Below are positions 23,740 to 36,000 of a stretch of DNA of 64,000 nucleotides, piece after piece; positions within the stretch are counted from its first letter, which is position 1, and each line of letters starts with the position of its first letter. Source of the stretch: Anaspis maculata (Eukaryota; Arthropoda; Insecta; Coleoptera; Scraptiidae); the NCBI GenBank assembly GCA_949128115.1, contig OX421964.1:53050601-53114600 (forward strand), in the 5' to 3' direction. The notes under the pieces are model-generated. The model saw nothing but the letters and a program-made list of their open reading frames with translations. It ran no database searches and was not told the origin of the DNA. The position numbers and the translations under genes are program-made.

Positions 23740-24743
23740 TACAGGGTTATTCAAAAGCCCGGAATAAAATTCATTTTTTTTTTCCATATTCATTTCGGAA
23801 AAAACGCTCAAACCGGTCGATTTCTAAAAACGGTAAGCCGTTTTTTCATGACACGTGTCATGTTCTACCGTCAACCCCCTAACCCCAAGCCACCCCTAGT
23901 ATTTTTTTTCAAATGACACCCTATGGCTTGTGGGGGCTCGTTGGAAAGCTTGTCAAAAACTCTATTCAGATCTTCCATTGAAAATTAGATCCGACGCTTC
24001 ACCATGAAGTTTTGAGGAACCCCAGTTTTACTTGACAGTCCGGAATAAAATTTATAATTTTTTTCCATATTTATTTCGGAAAAAACGCTCGAACCGGTCG
24101 ATTTCTAAAAACGATAAGCCGTTTTTTCATGACACGTGTCATGTTCTACCGTCAACCCCCCAACCCCAAGCCACCATAAAGTTCCTCAAAACTTCATGGT
24201 GAAGCGTCCGATCTAATTTTCAATGGTAGATTTGAATAGAGTTTTTGACAAGCTTTCCAACGAGCTCCCACAAGCCATAGGGTGCTATTTAAAAAAAAAT
24301 ACTAAGGATAGCTTGGGGTTAGGGGGTTGACGTTAGAACATGACACGTGTCATGAAAAAACGGCTTACCGTTTTTAGAAATCGACCTGTTCGAGCGTTTT
24401 TTTCTGGAAGAATATGGTAAGAAATTATAAATTTTGTTCCGGACTGTTAAGTAAAACTGGGGTTCCTCAAAACTTCATGGTGAAGCGTCCGATCTAATTT
24501 TCAATGGTTGATCTGAATAGAGTTTTTGATTAGCTTTCCAACGAGCCCCCACAAGCCATAGGGTGCCATTTGAAAAAAAATACTAAGGGTGGCTTGGGGT
24601 TAGGGGGATGACAGTAGAATATGACACGTGTCATGAAAAAACGGCTTACCGTTTTCAGAAATCGACCTGTTCAAGCGTTTTTTCCGCAATAAATGTGGAA
24701 AAATATTATGAATTTTATTCCGGACTTTTGAATAACCCTGTAT
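23740..24743. mobile_element. four-module inverted TIR element (TACAGGGTTATTCAAAAG)
   Basis: The ends are ATACAGGGTTATTCAAAAG (23739) and CTTTTGAATAACCCTGTAT (24743). The interior holds the same module four times: forward from 23760, a shorter forward copy from about 24045, then two inverted copies ending about 24420 and 24725. Each module carries CGGTAAGCCGTTTTTTCATG (or its complement) and the 14-bp palindrome ATGACACGTGTCAT. There is no transposase. The TA-type flank suits a nonautonomous DNA element whose halves were internally duplicated. Confidence 0.75.
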
Positions 24744-25238
24744 AGAGGTATTCGAGGCGAGTTAAGATCCACCAAAAAAATTTTGTCGACTGCTTACGAA
24801 GAACTAGACCTAGACCTAGAGGGTGTTCTGTTGTGCTTGCTTTCAAACTCCAATCAGCGATATATCTGAAACGGTGAATTTGGGTAAATCAAAATCCAGG
24901 TTCAGACCAGAAGAAATTGTGCCTTTCCCTGTTATTTGGTCGAAAATTACATTTTCTGGCCGCGTTTGTGGGAAACTGTTACCAGTTTTGAAAAGTTGAG
25001 GAAACATTGAAAATATTCACTTTTCAATTCGGATTGCACATACAGGCTGATTCAAAAATGGCGCTTTTCCTCCGTGTACGTTGTGGGAGACGTTGACGGA
25101 GCACGGAAAAAAAAGTTTTAAAAAAATTGGCTCATTTATTCTTCTAGTTATGAAGAGGTGAAGTTGAGAATTAAACTTTCTCAGTTTGCATGATTTTGAA
25201 GGAAAGCATTGTCACTTATGGACAGGGAGCTGATGCCT

Positions 25239-26071
25239 CAAAACTTACGTCATAAGGTACATGATTTTAACCCTGCAGGTTTAATGTGTGTTGATAAGGT
25301 TGTTAAAAATTGCTTTGTCTTACATGTCAGGGGCTCTAGGCTGGTATGAGCTTGTCAATTTTCGAAAAAATGGCCAAAAATTTACGTCATAAGGCACATG
25401 AATGAAACCAACTGGATTTTGTGTGGGAACATCCCCTTAGTCGAAAATCTGGTCGTAAGACAAAAATTTTGGGGGCTTTCGGTCCATAAGACAAGTTCGA
25501 AATTTTCAAAAAAGGACCAAAATTTATCAATTTTTTCACAGGCGTTTTGTTGATTAACCCACTAAGTGTGATATATATTTGTAATCACGATTAAAGACGG
25601 AATCGATTTCCACGTTAAAATACAGGGTGTACGAGTTGAGAAGAAGTTTTCGATGTTGCACCCTGTAAGCGATGTAGCGTTGAAAAAATTTGTGAACAGA
25701 TTCGAAGCCTACGTAAAAAATCGTGTAAGAATTGTTTTTTATTCCTAAAATTATGTCAAAGGAGAAGTCTCCAGGAGGAGGCAAATTTTGGCCCTTTTTG
25801 AAAATTTCAAACTTGTCTTATGGACCGAGAGCCCACAAAAATTTTGTCTTATGACCCAATTTTTGATTAAGGGAATGTTCTCACACAAAAACCCGTTGGT
25901 TTCATTCATGTACCTTATGACGTAAATTTTTGACATTTTTCGAAAATTGACAAGCCTATATCAGATTAAAACCCCCAGTCTGACATGTAAGACAAAAAAA
26001 AATTCAACAACCTTATCAACGCACATTAGACCTACAGGGTTAAAATCATGTACCTCATGACGTAAGTTTTG
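25239..26071. mobile_element. foldback palindrome with a small TACAGGGTG TIR pair at its centre
   Basis: Left arm 25239-25520 and right arm 25775-26071 match in inverted order: AAAACTTACGTCATAAGGTA / TACCTCATGACGTAAGTTTT, and GGTCCATAAGACAAGTTCGA against TTTCAAACTTGTCTTATGGACC. At the centre of the loop lies a 47-bp pair, TACAGGGTGTA (25621) and CACCCTGTA (25667). No coding sequence. Confidence 0.75.
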
Positions 26072-26086
26072 ATGGACAGGGGTCCA

Positions 26087-26435
26087 TTAAGGACGGTGTT
26101 CAATTGGTAAAATAAGCGTTGCGAAATCAATTTCGTCTTGGTTTATTCCTTGACGGATTTCCACCATTTTGGTCTCTTTCGAAAGCTACAAAGATGTACT
26201 TTGGTTTGAGCCCATTGGCATTTCCAAAATCCAAAAATCCAAAAAAAAAAAATTGATTTTGGATCCTGTAGCTATCAAAAAAAAATTGGATTTTGAGAAT
26301 TCCAATGGGCTCAAACCAAAGTACATCCTTGTAGCTTTCGAAAGAGACCAAAATGGTAAAAATCCGTCAAGGAATAAACCAAGACGGATTGATTTCGTAA
26401 CACTTATTATTTCACCAATTCAACTCCGTCCTTAA
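26087..26435. mobile_element. palindromic element, TTAAGGACGG family, copy 1
   Basis: It is bounded by TTAAGGACGG and CCGTCCTTAA. The arms are nearly complementary throughout, for example GCTACAAAGATGTACTTTGG and CCAAAGTACATCCTTGTAGC, meeting at an A-rich centre. It is directly adjacent to the previous palindrome. A second member lies at 48779-49030. The TTAA at both ends could be a piggyBac-type duplication or part of the TIR. Confidence 0.75.
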
Positions 26436-27793
26436 GGAGAATTACTTAAGAGCTGAATTTATGTTTCTTTTCCTGGTGCCAATGATTCTTTAAATATTTT
26501 TTAGCCTGACAATATTTAATTTTATTCTCTTAGGCATGGACATTCTGCCAATAAAATCGGATATTGCAATTTTGTGTCAGACTCCATTCACACCTTGTTT
26601 GACTGAATTCATTCAAATTCATTTCTTGGGCTATCTTTCTAGGTCTCACCAGAAGGGTTTTGTGTTAGAAAAATTGGTAGTTGATACCTGTCAATATTTA
26701 ACATTTCAGTTGTCTAAAATAGTTCATACTTAATTGAAAATAATGCAATTCCTTCTAATTTTCCTCCAAGCTTTCTCCATAATATTTTTCGAATCGGCTT
26801 GCCACAAAAGTATTGATCACAATTTCAACTTCGCACTCAAGTACACCTGCCTCGTTGTTGAAAGTTGAAATTGGGCAAGTATACAATTTCGTGTTACCTA
26901 CTAAAACAGTATGTGTTTTAAAACGTTCGTCTCAATTATATTCGAACCCGTACGCGAAATACGTAACATCACTCATTTGTGCGTAGTGTTTAGTAATTTT
27001 GAAATTGGCCATTTAGGAACAACATTTTTCTGCAAACTTAATTGAGCTGGCTAGTATAGTGTTCTCGCCAGACGTAGTGGCGAGGGCTAATAATTGTGGC
27101 AGCTTTTTTTCTATTTTTTTTGTGTGATTTTATTTCTCGTTTCCTATAGCAAATTTTTTCTAAATCTCCCATATCTTCCATATGAAAAAGGCTTAATTTC
27201 ATGGTATAACAGCAATTGAGAAACAATTGTTCATTGATTTATTTACGCTGTTTATACCTCAGAAAACATCTTGATCAGCTATATGGATACCTACATCATT
27301 CATCCTCTACAGCAACCGAGAAATTTTTTTGTTTATGCAACTTTCTATCTACAGTCAGGGAACAAATTAAGCCAAAGCATTGAGGAATTAAAAAAATATA
27401 TCTCGGACTTGGGTATAGTTTTTTTTAGATGATTTTTATGACGCAACAACTTTGAAGAGCGTGCACGGCGCGGAAGTGTGTAGCATGCAACTTAGATTGT
27501 GCAAAACTCATTCCGTAGATATCCACCCCGTAGAATGGGGTGGATATTTTTCATATTAAACTGAGCTTCCACAGAAATAGCCCGATACTTGTTCTTTATA
27601 CCTATACCTGACAAAAAAAAACAAGGCTCTCGTCGAGGCTAGCCGAATTATGGGACGAAAACCACCCTTAACGTTATGTATTGAATAGAGATTATTATCG
27701 TTAGTGGTAATTAATGATGAACTTCAGTAAGTAAGTAAGTAGGAATAAGTAATAACATTGGGTATCAAAACTGCATTTAGTTTATTTTGTGAT
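26436..27793. other. intergenic downstream of gene E, no gene recognised
   Basis: Contains a perfect 11-bp-arm hairpin (ATATCCACCCC, 7-base loop, GGGGTGGATAT) near 27518-27546, and TTTATT at 27781-27786, a candidate minus-strand polyadenylation signal for gene E. Confidence 0.45.
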
Positions 27794-29092
27794 TCACAGT
27801 CTGAAGTTCACCGCCGGAAGGCCCTTGGAACCGGTTCCCGTGATCCTGTATGTGATTCCATGTTCGGGTCCAGTCAGTTTTGGGTCGTATCTTCCGGTAG
27901 TCGCATACAATTCGTCCAAGTTTTTACCACCAAACGCCAAAGAAGTTACCTTAAAAAAAACCAATTGAAATTTCGTTTTTCCATCGTCAACTTGGCAACA
28001 CTTACCTCTGGAGCTGGCATCACGATAGTTTCTAACAAAGTTTCTGGTTTTCGCGAATCAATTTTCAAGATTCTACCGCCACTGAAGATGGCGACCCATA
28101 CATTCCCATCACTATCTAGTGTCATCCCATCGGCGATGCCAGGTATATCGTGTTTCTTGAGCGTAAACAATGCTTGACCGTTGGCTGCAAAAAATGTCAT
28201 AATCCAGATTATTATAATTTATAATTATTGTAGGTGCAGACTATTTGTTTCTGTACCTATCATTAGTGTTAAAAAGCTATAGTTGATGAGCAAATAAATC
28301 CCGGGTGTTTATAAATGTCTGTGATCACATCGCCTTTGGAATTCGCTTTCCATCACTACAATTGCGCCTGTTACTGCGTTTTTCGGCCTGACCCATGTCT
28401 GCCGCGATCACAGATTCTTATAAACACCCAGTATGTACTAAAATAGCTTACACAAAGTCCCTTTAGCGGCATCAAAATCGTATTGGTCAATGGTGCCTTT
28501 CAACGAATCAATGTAATAAAACTTCTTCTTCTTGTCATCCCACCCCAAACCGTTGGAGATTTTGATTTTGTCCAGCTGCTTTGTAACTGTTTTGCCCGTG
28601 AAACTGTACAAGTTTCCGTTCGGTAGTGTTTTTTCGATGCCTTCGGGGGGAATACCGATCGTGCCAGCCCATAACCGTCCGGCTGCGTCACATTTAGCGT
28701 CGTTCAACCTATGGTAGGGAGTTTCTGGACCTTTGTCCAAAACAGCCAACGTTTCAACAACTTTAAATTTTTCGCTGGTCCCATCCCAAGAGATGACGGT
28801 AACTTCGTTGTCCAAGGATATGACGAATTGATCCTTTTTGCCTTCCACTGGGATTATGAAAGAGACTTGTTTCGGAGCTGGAAGCGAAATCTGTAGGTCT
28901 TGGCTACCCCTTGATTTGTTTGAAGAGACACTCACCAGTTGAAGCTTTCGTGACTTTCTTTGTTGCTGGGTTGTATCTTAGTATGCTTTGTCCTAGAGCG
29001 TCGACGTAGTAGAGGGTTTGCGAAGCGCTGTCCCAGTGTGGAGCTTCGCCGAGATTAACACTTTCTGTGACTGCTTCAATCTTGGGTGCCAT
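27794..29092 (-). CDS. SMP-30/gluconolactonase/LRE-like protein E
   Basis: Member E. Exons 29092-28936, 28877-28452, 28184-28006 and 27949-27794 join in phase to give 305 residues starting MAPKIEAVTES. Introns 1, 3 and 4 of the family are present and intron 2 is absent. The active-site region departs most from the other intact copies: GEAPHW, HRLNDAKCD (the substrate-pocket Arg is kept, Gly becomes Ala), ISNGLGW and IADGMTLD (Ala for Pro). The metal-ligand Glu, Asn and Asp are conserved. The C-terminus is TSLAFGGKNLDELYATTG and ends VNFRL, like gene F (VNFKF), so E and F are probably close relatives; they are also neighbours, about 1 kb apart. Intron 3 holds a small palindrome. A TATA box precedes the gene. 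Confidence 0.93.
28285..28435. repeat. small palindromic repeat in intron 3 of gene E
   Basis: GGGTGTTTATAAATGTCTGT near 28303 is mirrored by ACAGATTCTTATAAACACCC ending near 28430, with GTGATCAC / GCGATCAC inside. A MITE-like insertion that enlarges this intron relative to the 54-63 bp intron 3 of genes A, B and D. Confidence 0.65.
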
Positions 29093-29106
29093 GACGCTGT
29101 GTGTTA

Positions 29107-29134
29107 TGAATAAAAACAACAAATTGCTTTTATA
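29107..29134 (-). promoter_or_regulatory. TATA box and initiator of SMP-30 gene E
   Basis: On the minus strand TATAAAA lies at 29134-29128, 42 bases before the ATG. TTCATAAC with its A near 29107 sits 27 bases downstream of the TATA box. The implied leader is about 15 nt. Core-promoter spacing is as in sister genes F and G; the start site is inferred. Confidence 0.5.
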
Positions 29135-29139
29135 TCAAT

Positions 29140-30051
29140 AATAGGTTATCAATGGATGCACGCACTTGAAAATTAATAGGTAAATTATCTTTATTTGAGT
29201 ACTTGCAAATATTGCCCAATATCTACTCCACAGTAGGTGCTTACCTACTGGCTATTTTTTCTGCGTTAATTTTCCAATCACTCTTCTACACTTCTTCCAG
29301 TTCGATAGGTCATCTACTTCTTTAGGAGCATTTCAGTAGATAGGTAGGGAATTAGCGTCATAATCAGTAAGTATACCTAAATTTTAGCCTTTTAAAAGCG
29401 CCAAGTCATGCGAAAAAATACCAAATCATCATTGATAGATAGATACATAAAGTGATCACACATGTACCTACGCAAGTGAAATGTTATCGATAATGTTGGC
29501 TAAGGGCTTATTGTACCGTTAAATGCCTAAGTTTCAAGGAGGCCGAAGGGCAACATGTCCTGCCAACTAGCTTGGTCAAATTCTCTTCGTCGCATTTTTT
29601 GCAGTTCTAAGTCATGCCATTAGGATTACGCAACGCCCCCGCAATTTTTAGAGGAGCATCGCTTATTGGTACCAAACCAAAATTTGATTCCACCTTTTGT
29701 GCAATCGGGCATTAGCATTCCGGGAAAATGCGCTCCAAATATATGCTTAATTACCTAGCTCATTGAAAAACCTCGTGGACCTTCCATAAAAAGGATAGTC
29801 GTACCTAGCGTATTATAAACTAGTTGGCTTTGGGCTTTGGTGTCGAAAAATAAGGTCATCAATGAATCCGGTGGATCCGATAGATAGATATTTTGTTTCC
29901 AAAGCGAGCCCTGAACGATTCTTCTGTTGATCGCAGTGTACAAATATTAATATGGAAATAGCTTGGTAGGTAGGTATGCACATAATATAATAACAACAAT
30001 AATAATTATTGATAATGAACATCATATTCATCAACTTTGTGATGCAACAAA
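29140..30051. other. intergenic between genes E and F, no gene recognised
   Basis: AT-rich sequence with short GGTAGGTA-type runs. No open frame has a recognisable domain. Confidence 0.45.
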
Positions 30052-33000
30052 CTAAAATTTGAAGTTGACAGCCGGAAGACCCTTTGATCCAGTTCCAGTA
30101 ATCTTGTAGACTGCACCATCATGGGGTGGGTTAGGTTGTTCTCCTGCATTTTCGAAGCATCCAGTGGTTACATACAATTCATCGAAGTTTTTGCCGCCCC
30201 AAGCAGTCGAGGTCACCTGAAAAGAAAAGTTTTTACGCGCTTTTATTTGCATCATTCAACATTAGGTCAGTCCGCGGTTGAGTTCAAATTATGCCAGTCT
30301 TGAGTCACGTATCTATTTCTCTTACATTTTCAACCCACTTATGACCAGGATTGCAGGTTCAAAAGTGAAGGAAATACAATTGAACAAATGGAAGTCGATT
30401 GCAAGAAATTAACAGCATGCAGGAAACAAGTTTAGGTACCTGTTTAGCTGGAAACATCAGGGTATCCAGTAAAGTTTCAGGGTTTTTGGTATCCACCTTG
30501 ATGACCCTGCTGCCGTCAAATATGGCAATCCACAGGTTTCCATCAGAATCTATGGACATGCCGTCGGGTACACCGGGAATGTCATGCTTCTTGAGTGAGA
30601 ACCACACATTTTGATTAGCTGCAAATATTGATTTCAATAAGTATGCACCTACGTATCTATGAAGCATTGTGATAATAACATCACAAGAAAGGCTCACAAA
30701 TCGTGCCGTTTTTCACGTCAAAATCGTACTGGTCGACGGCCAGCTTTAGAGAATCAATGTAGTACATCTTCTTGGTTTTATCGTCCCATGCCAGACCGTT
30801 GGCAATGTGGATTTTGTCTCTATGACTCTTGACTTGTTTGTTGGGTCCTATGATGCTGTAAAGCGCACCCGCGGCGGGAGTTTTTGAGACATCTGTAACG
30901 TTCAAGTCCATGGTGCCTACCCACAGCCTTCCAGAGGAGTCGCATTTTCCATCGTTGAACTTGTTTGGGGTTCCTTCTTCTACGGTAGCTATGGTCTCGA
31001 CCAGAGTAACTTTGCTGTCGCTTTCCCCGTCCCAGTTGATGATTTGCACTTGGTTGGCCTGGGTTATGACGAACTGGTTCTTTTTCCCCTCAACCGGAAT
31101 TATAATCGATGGATTCTGATCTGTGGAAAGCTATTTATTAATTGAAGAAATTACAACGATGGTAGATACCGAGAGCAACAGGCTACGCGGAGAGGGCTGA
31201 GCGGCAGTGGGTTGTCTGAGGTTACCATCGTGTCCGAGACTACTGCTATCTAATCATTCCCCAATACATGGATAATTTTATTTCATGTAGAACCCTAGTG
31301 TAGAACAGAGTTTTTCCATTTGGAAAAATTAAATGAAATTATTCCCTACAGGTTACCTAATTATGATAACTAAATAATGTCTTGGTTAAGGTATACATTA
31401 CGGAGGTCATAAGTCCCTAGGGAGTTATTGAATTCATAATTCCCTTGAGGGTTATTAATTTTCTCTAGGTCATGGTTACCGGCAGAATTGTCAAATTAAT
31501 TTGAGAAACTCTAACCTTTCTTAACGGGAAAAAGTCTGTTCGGTATAGAATACAACTATCTATGAATTACTGGAATTATCAGATTACAATAACCTCGGGC
31601 AACCTACGCCCCTTGGGTCCTAAAGGCAAAGGGCTCTCGAGGTGGTCTGTTGCCCGAGGTTATTATCGTTGTTATAATTCTCTTAGTACATAAATAGCTA
31701 TAAAATTGATTTGTCATTTGACATATAGCTGTATTACACTATACAATTTCTTGTACTATCTGCCAAAATAGTGTCAAAAAACAATGAACTTGATTGTTTA
31801 ACTGACAGATTGTACAAGAAGTTGTACAAGAAATTGTGTAGTGTAATACAGCTATTGATAGAAGGAATTATGAATCATATTTCTTGGTAGTTAGTCATGA
31901 CCATCTAATCGGCGTTCGTGTTTTCTTCTCATCTAAGATGTTTACCAGATGAATCAACTTATTTTTCAAATATGTTAAGAACGAGGTTGAGAAGAAAAGG
32001 AGAAACATCCGATTCTGTAAAATTAATGTGTTGATAGATTTTAATTTTTTTAAACTGCTGTGAAGACCTTCAAAACGATGTACAACTCGAAACTCGACCC
32101 CTATTCCCATTTGAATTTATTGAAAGGGTAGTCACCCTGCCTAGGGGATGGAATGGCAACATTGAAAATACCTCGGAAAATACGCTAGTTATTAGGTATA
32201 TCTTCCTCGAAAAGCAAATCGACCTGGAGGAGACTCGATACAGCAGCAATCTCCTCACTCCATCCATGATTGTGACTGAGACTGTTGTATGACTGAGACA
32301 TGGTTGAACGATTTCGTACCTGATTCTATATCCCATACACTTTCTATTTTCAGTAGAATGACTTTTTGGAGTAAAAATAAAGTGACAAGCCGGGGCGCTG
32401 GGAGAATACGGCTCGATAGCTGCTGATAAATTCGCTCCAAAACTTTGCAGGTGCCATCAGCCGTAGCTGTAGCCCTCAGTTGTCACTTTATTTTTGCTCC
32501 AAAAAGTCATTCTACTGAAAATAGAAAGTGTATGGGATATATATCTGTTTAGTGGACGTGGTAGGAAAAAACAAGTTGCAAATGATGATAAAGGCAAACC
32601 ACTTGGCAGGATCGTAACTAAGACTTAAATAAACGATTTGACCGGTGCTTTCATTTTCGTCCCTTAGGATTTGAATGGCGCCTCTTTTTCAAAATGGCGG
32701 ATTTTATCTAGGGGGAGAAGGTATCGAATAGCCTGGTGATATCCAGCTTCGTTAAAATATCTGGAGCTATGTCTCGATCGATTTCTGGGGCATTAAACTT
32801 TTTTTTTTTAAATGATGGAACATCGACATCTGTCGCAGGCAAATTTGGTGGAGGCGCAAAAATGAATTTTCTACGGCCATAAGAAAATTGCTGTAACATT
32901 TTTATTTTTAAACCGATTTTAACACACATTCTGTGAAAAAGTAAATTCTTCTTGTTATCTTATACCTTTCATAAAGAAAGACATTGAGGAATGTTTAAGA

Positions 33001-36000
33001 AAAAAATGAAAAATAATTTGAAAAAAAAAAGATTTTTTTATTTTTTTTATTTTCATGAAAATTGCCATATTTGTAGATTTTGTTGTGCCCTTTCTAAATT
33101 TGCACTTTTCCGATTTATATCGTTGCAGTGCGCACCGCCATGTTGAAAAAATTAAATCTGAAGAGAAGTTTTTGACAATATCTAAATTTTAGTCCATGCG
33201 AGATTGAAATGTTCATATACGTGTGAAAGCACATTCAATTCTCGACGATTTGACTTCTGAACCATTTCTGTGCGACTCGGAGTTCTTGAGCTAGAGCTTC
33301 CGGAACTATCAATTTTCGGTGTTAAATAGTGACCGTGCCTACCGGATTTTACCACTGGATCACCACCATGTCATAATCAAGTCACCCATCATAACGCGTC
33401 GTCATTTATCTCAAATCATGAACATTGGTGGACCTGGCACAGCCCCAAGAGGTGATTTTTATTTCTTTTGGAACCAAAAATTGATACTTCCAGAAGGTCT
33501 AGCTCAAGAACCGTGGGTCGCACAGAGCTGGTTCAGATGTCAAACTGTGGAGGATTGAATGTGCTTTCATATGTATACAGGGTGTCCCGAAAATATACCG
33601 ACAACGTTCTAGAGCAGCTTCCTCTTATCAAAACAAGAAGAAAAGTTCCTATAAACATGGGTCCGAAAACGCTTCCTAAGGGAGCTACAGGCCCCTAAAC
33701 GTGGGACCCTGAAGATGGTTTTATTCAATATTTCCGAAACCGTTCAAGAGAAATCAATCAAATTTGACACATCTACTAACCTTTTCAGGCCCAACAAAAT
33801 AAGGCAAGTATAATTCTAAAATAGTTTACCAAGGGTGGGTTAGGCGGAGGTGGGAGGGTAAAAATAACCTCAACTTTTTTTAATGTGAATTGTTTCCAAA
33901 TTCAACAAGAAATTATGGAATATGGGAGTTTTCTGCAAAAAAAAAAGGTCCTTCTGTTTAACCTCGATAAATGCACCGTTTACGAGATATTTGAGTTTGA
34001 ATGTATAAAAACGTGGTCAGAAATGCTGATTTTTAATTACGATATTCAAGGCGAAAGAAAAACCATTTCAAAGAAATTTAATTTTTGTTAGGCATTCAAA
34101 TTTTGTTAGGCAATGTTGTTAGGTTAATAAATGTGTCAAGTTTGATTGATTTTCTTTGAACGGTTAAGGTAATATTAAATAAACAACCATCTTCAGGGTC
34201 CCACTTTCAGGGGGCTGTAGCTCCCTTATGAAGCATTTCCGGACCCATGTTCATGGGAATTTTTCTTCTTATTTTGATGAGAGGGAGCTGTCCTAGAACG
34301 TTGTCGGTGTATTTTTGGGACACCCTGTATAAACATTTCAATATCACATAGACCAAAATCCAGATATTGTGAAAAACTTCTTTTCAGACATCATTTTTTC
34401 AATATGGCGGCGCGCACTGCGAAGATATAAATCGGAAAAGTGCAAATTTAGAAAGGGCATATCAAAGTCTACAAATAGGGCAAATTGCATAAAAATAAAA
34501 AAATGTAAAAAAATCTTTTTTTTTCAAATGAGTTTTTTTTCAACATTCCTCAACGTCTTTTTTCAATGAAAGGTATGAGTTAACATAAAGAATTCACTTT
34601 TTCACAAAATGAAATGTCTTGTGTTGAAATCCGTTGAAAAATAAAAATGTTACAGCAATTTTCTTATGACAGTACTAAATTCCTTTTGGCGCCTCCACCA
34701 AATTTGCCTGCGGTAGATGTCAATGTTCCACAATTTTTTTAATTAGTGTTTGATGTCCCAGAAACCGATTGAGACATAGCCCCCTATATTTCTACTAAGC
34801 TGGACATCACCAGGCTATTCGATACCTTCTGCCCCTAGAAAATATCCACCATTTTGAAAAGGGGGCGCTATTCAAATCCTAAGGGACGAAAAGAAAAGCA
34901 CTGCGGGTCAAATCGTTTAATTAGGTCTAAAGTCTTTCGAAATTTGTCAACTGGAACTTGAAAATGCCAACTGTCGGATGGTTAAATGGTTAAATGTGAA
35001 TGAAGAAATGAATCACCTAAGGAAGGATTCTACTTTTAAGTGACATTTGTTTTGTAATGAGTAATGGTAACGTTTTTAATGAATAAAATTAACTCTTATC
35101 AACAAAATGACGCATCCTGCAATTACTTCTCTGATAAATGGGTTTTCCAGTCCATTCATCCGGCCTCCGTTTGAAAAGACTAGTTACAGGGTGTTCGAAA
35201 TATTTAGAACCGGAAGACTTCTTTCGTTCGAGCTTGCCCTATTCTGAAAATATCTATCGTGTGATCAATTGAATTCCCAATTCAGGCAGGCGGTGCCCTA
35301 GCTAAAAGCAGCTTTGCACCCCTGATTTCGACCAAGCCATAGCCTGCCTGAATAAGGATTTCAATAGGTCACATGATCGTTGAAAAGTGCTCAAGAATCG
35401 AAGTGGAATACAAAAAAATAATGGCAAATTGAGATTGTTGTATCTATCTTGAAGCAAATTTTCAAGGCTTCTTTGATTTCGATGGTAGCCGATTGCTTAT
35501 ACTTGTATCTACTAACTATATCATGGTGTAACGGTTTTTTTTTTAGTCTTTTTGTACAAGTTTCATATTATTCATACCGGATGCCATAGTGAGTACAAAC
35601 TGCGCACAAATGAGTGAAATTGATTGACGGGTGTGATCGATTATAATCAAAATTTGACACATGATTCCAAGATTTTTTTTAATTTTTGATGCAATAATAT
35701 ACCCGAATATACCCAAACATTTAAATTTGTAAGTAACAACGTAGCTGTAGCAGAAATGTATTATTTTGATATGTTTGACTAGAAACTTCAAGTTTACAGA
35801 AGAACCAGTCGCAGTTGTTGTGTGAGTCGATTTCACCAAGGAAAAAAATTGAAACGTGAAAATGACTTTTCACCCTGTAAATTGAAAAGCAGCAGCTGCA
35901 GAGATGTATCCTTTCCATACGTTCAGTATGGCATTATAAGCTTGCAAAAGAAAGTGGAACCGGCTTCGCCCGATGGGCGGAAAACTCGAGAATCCTTGGT

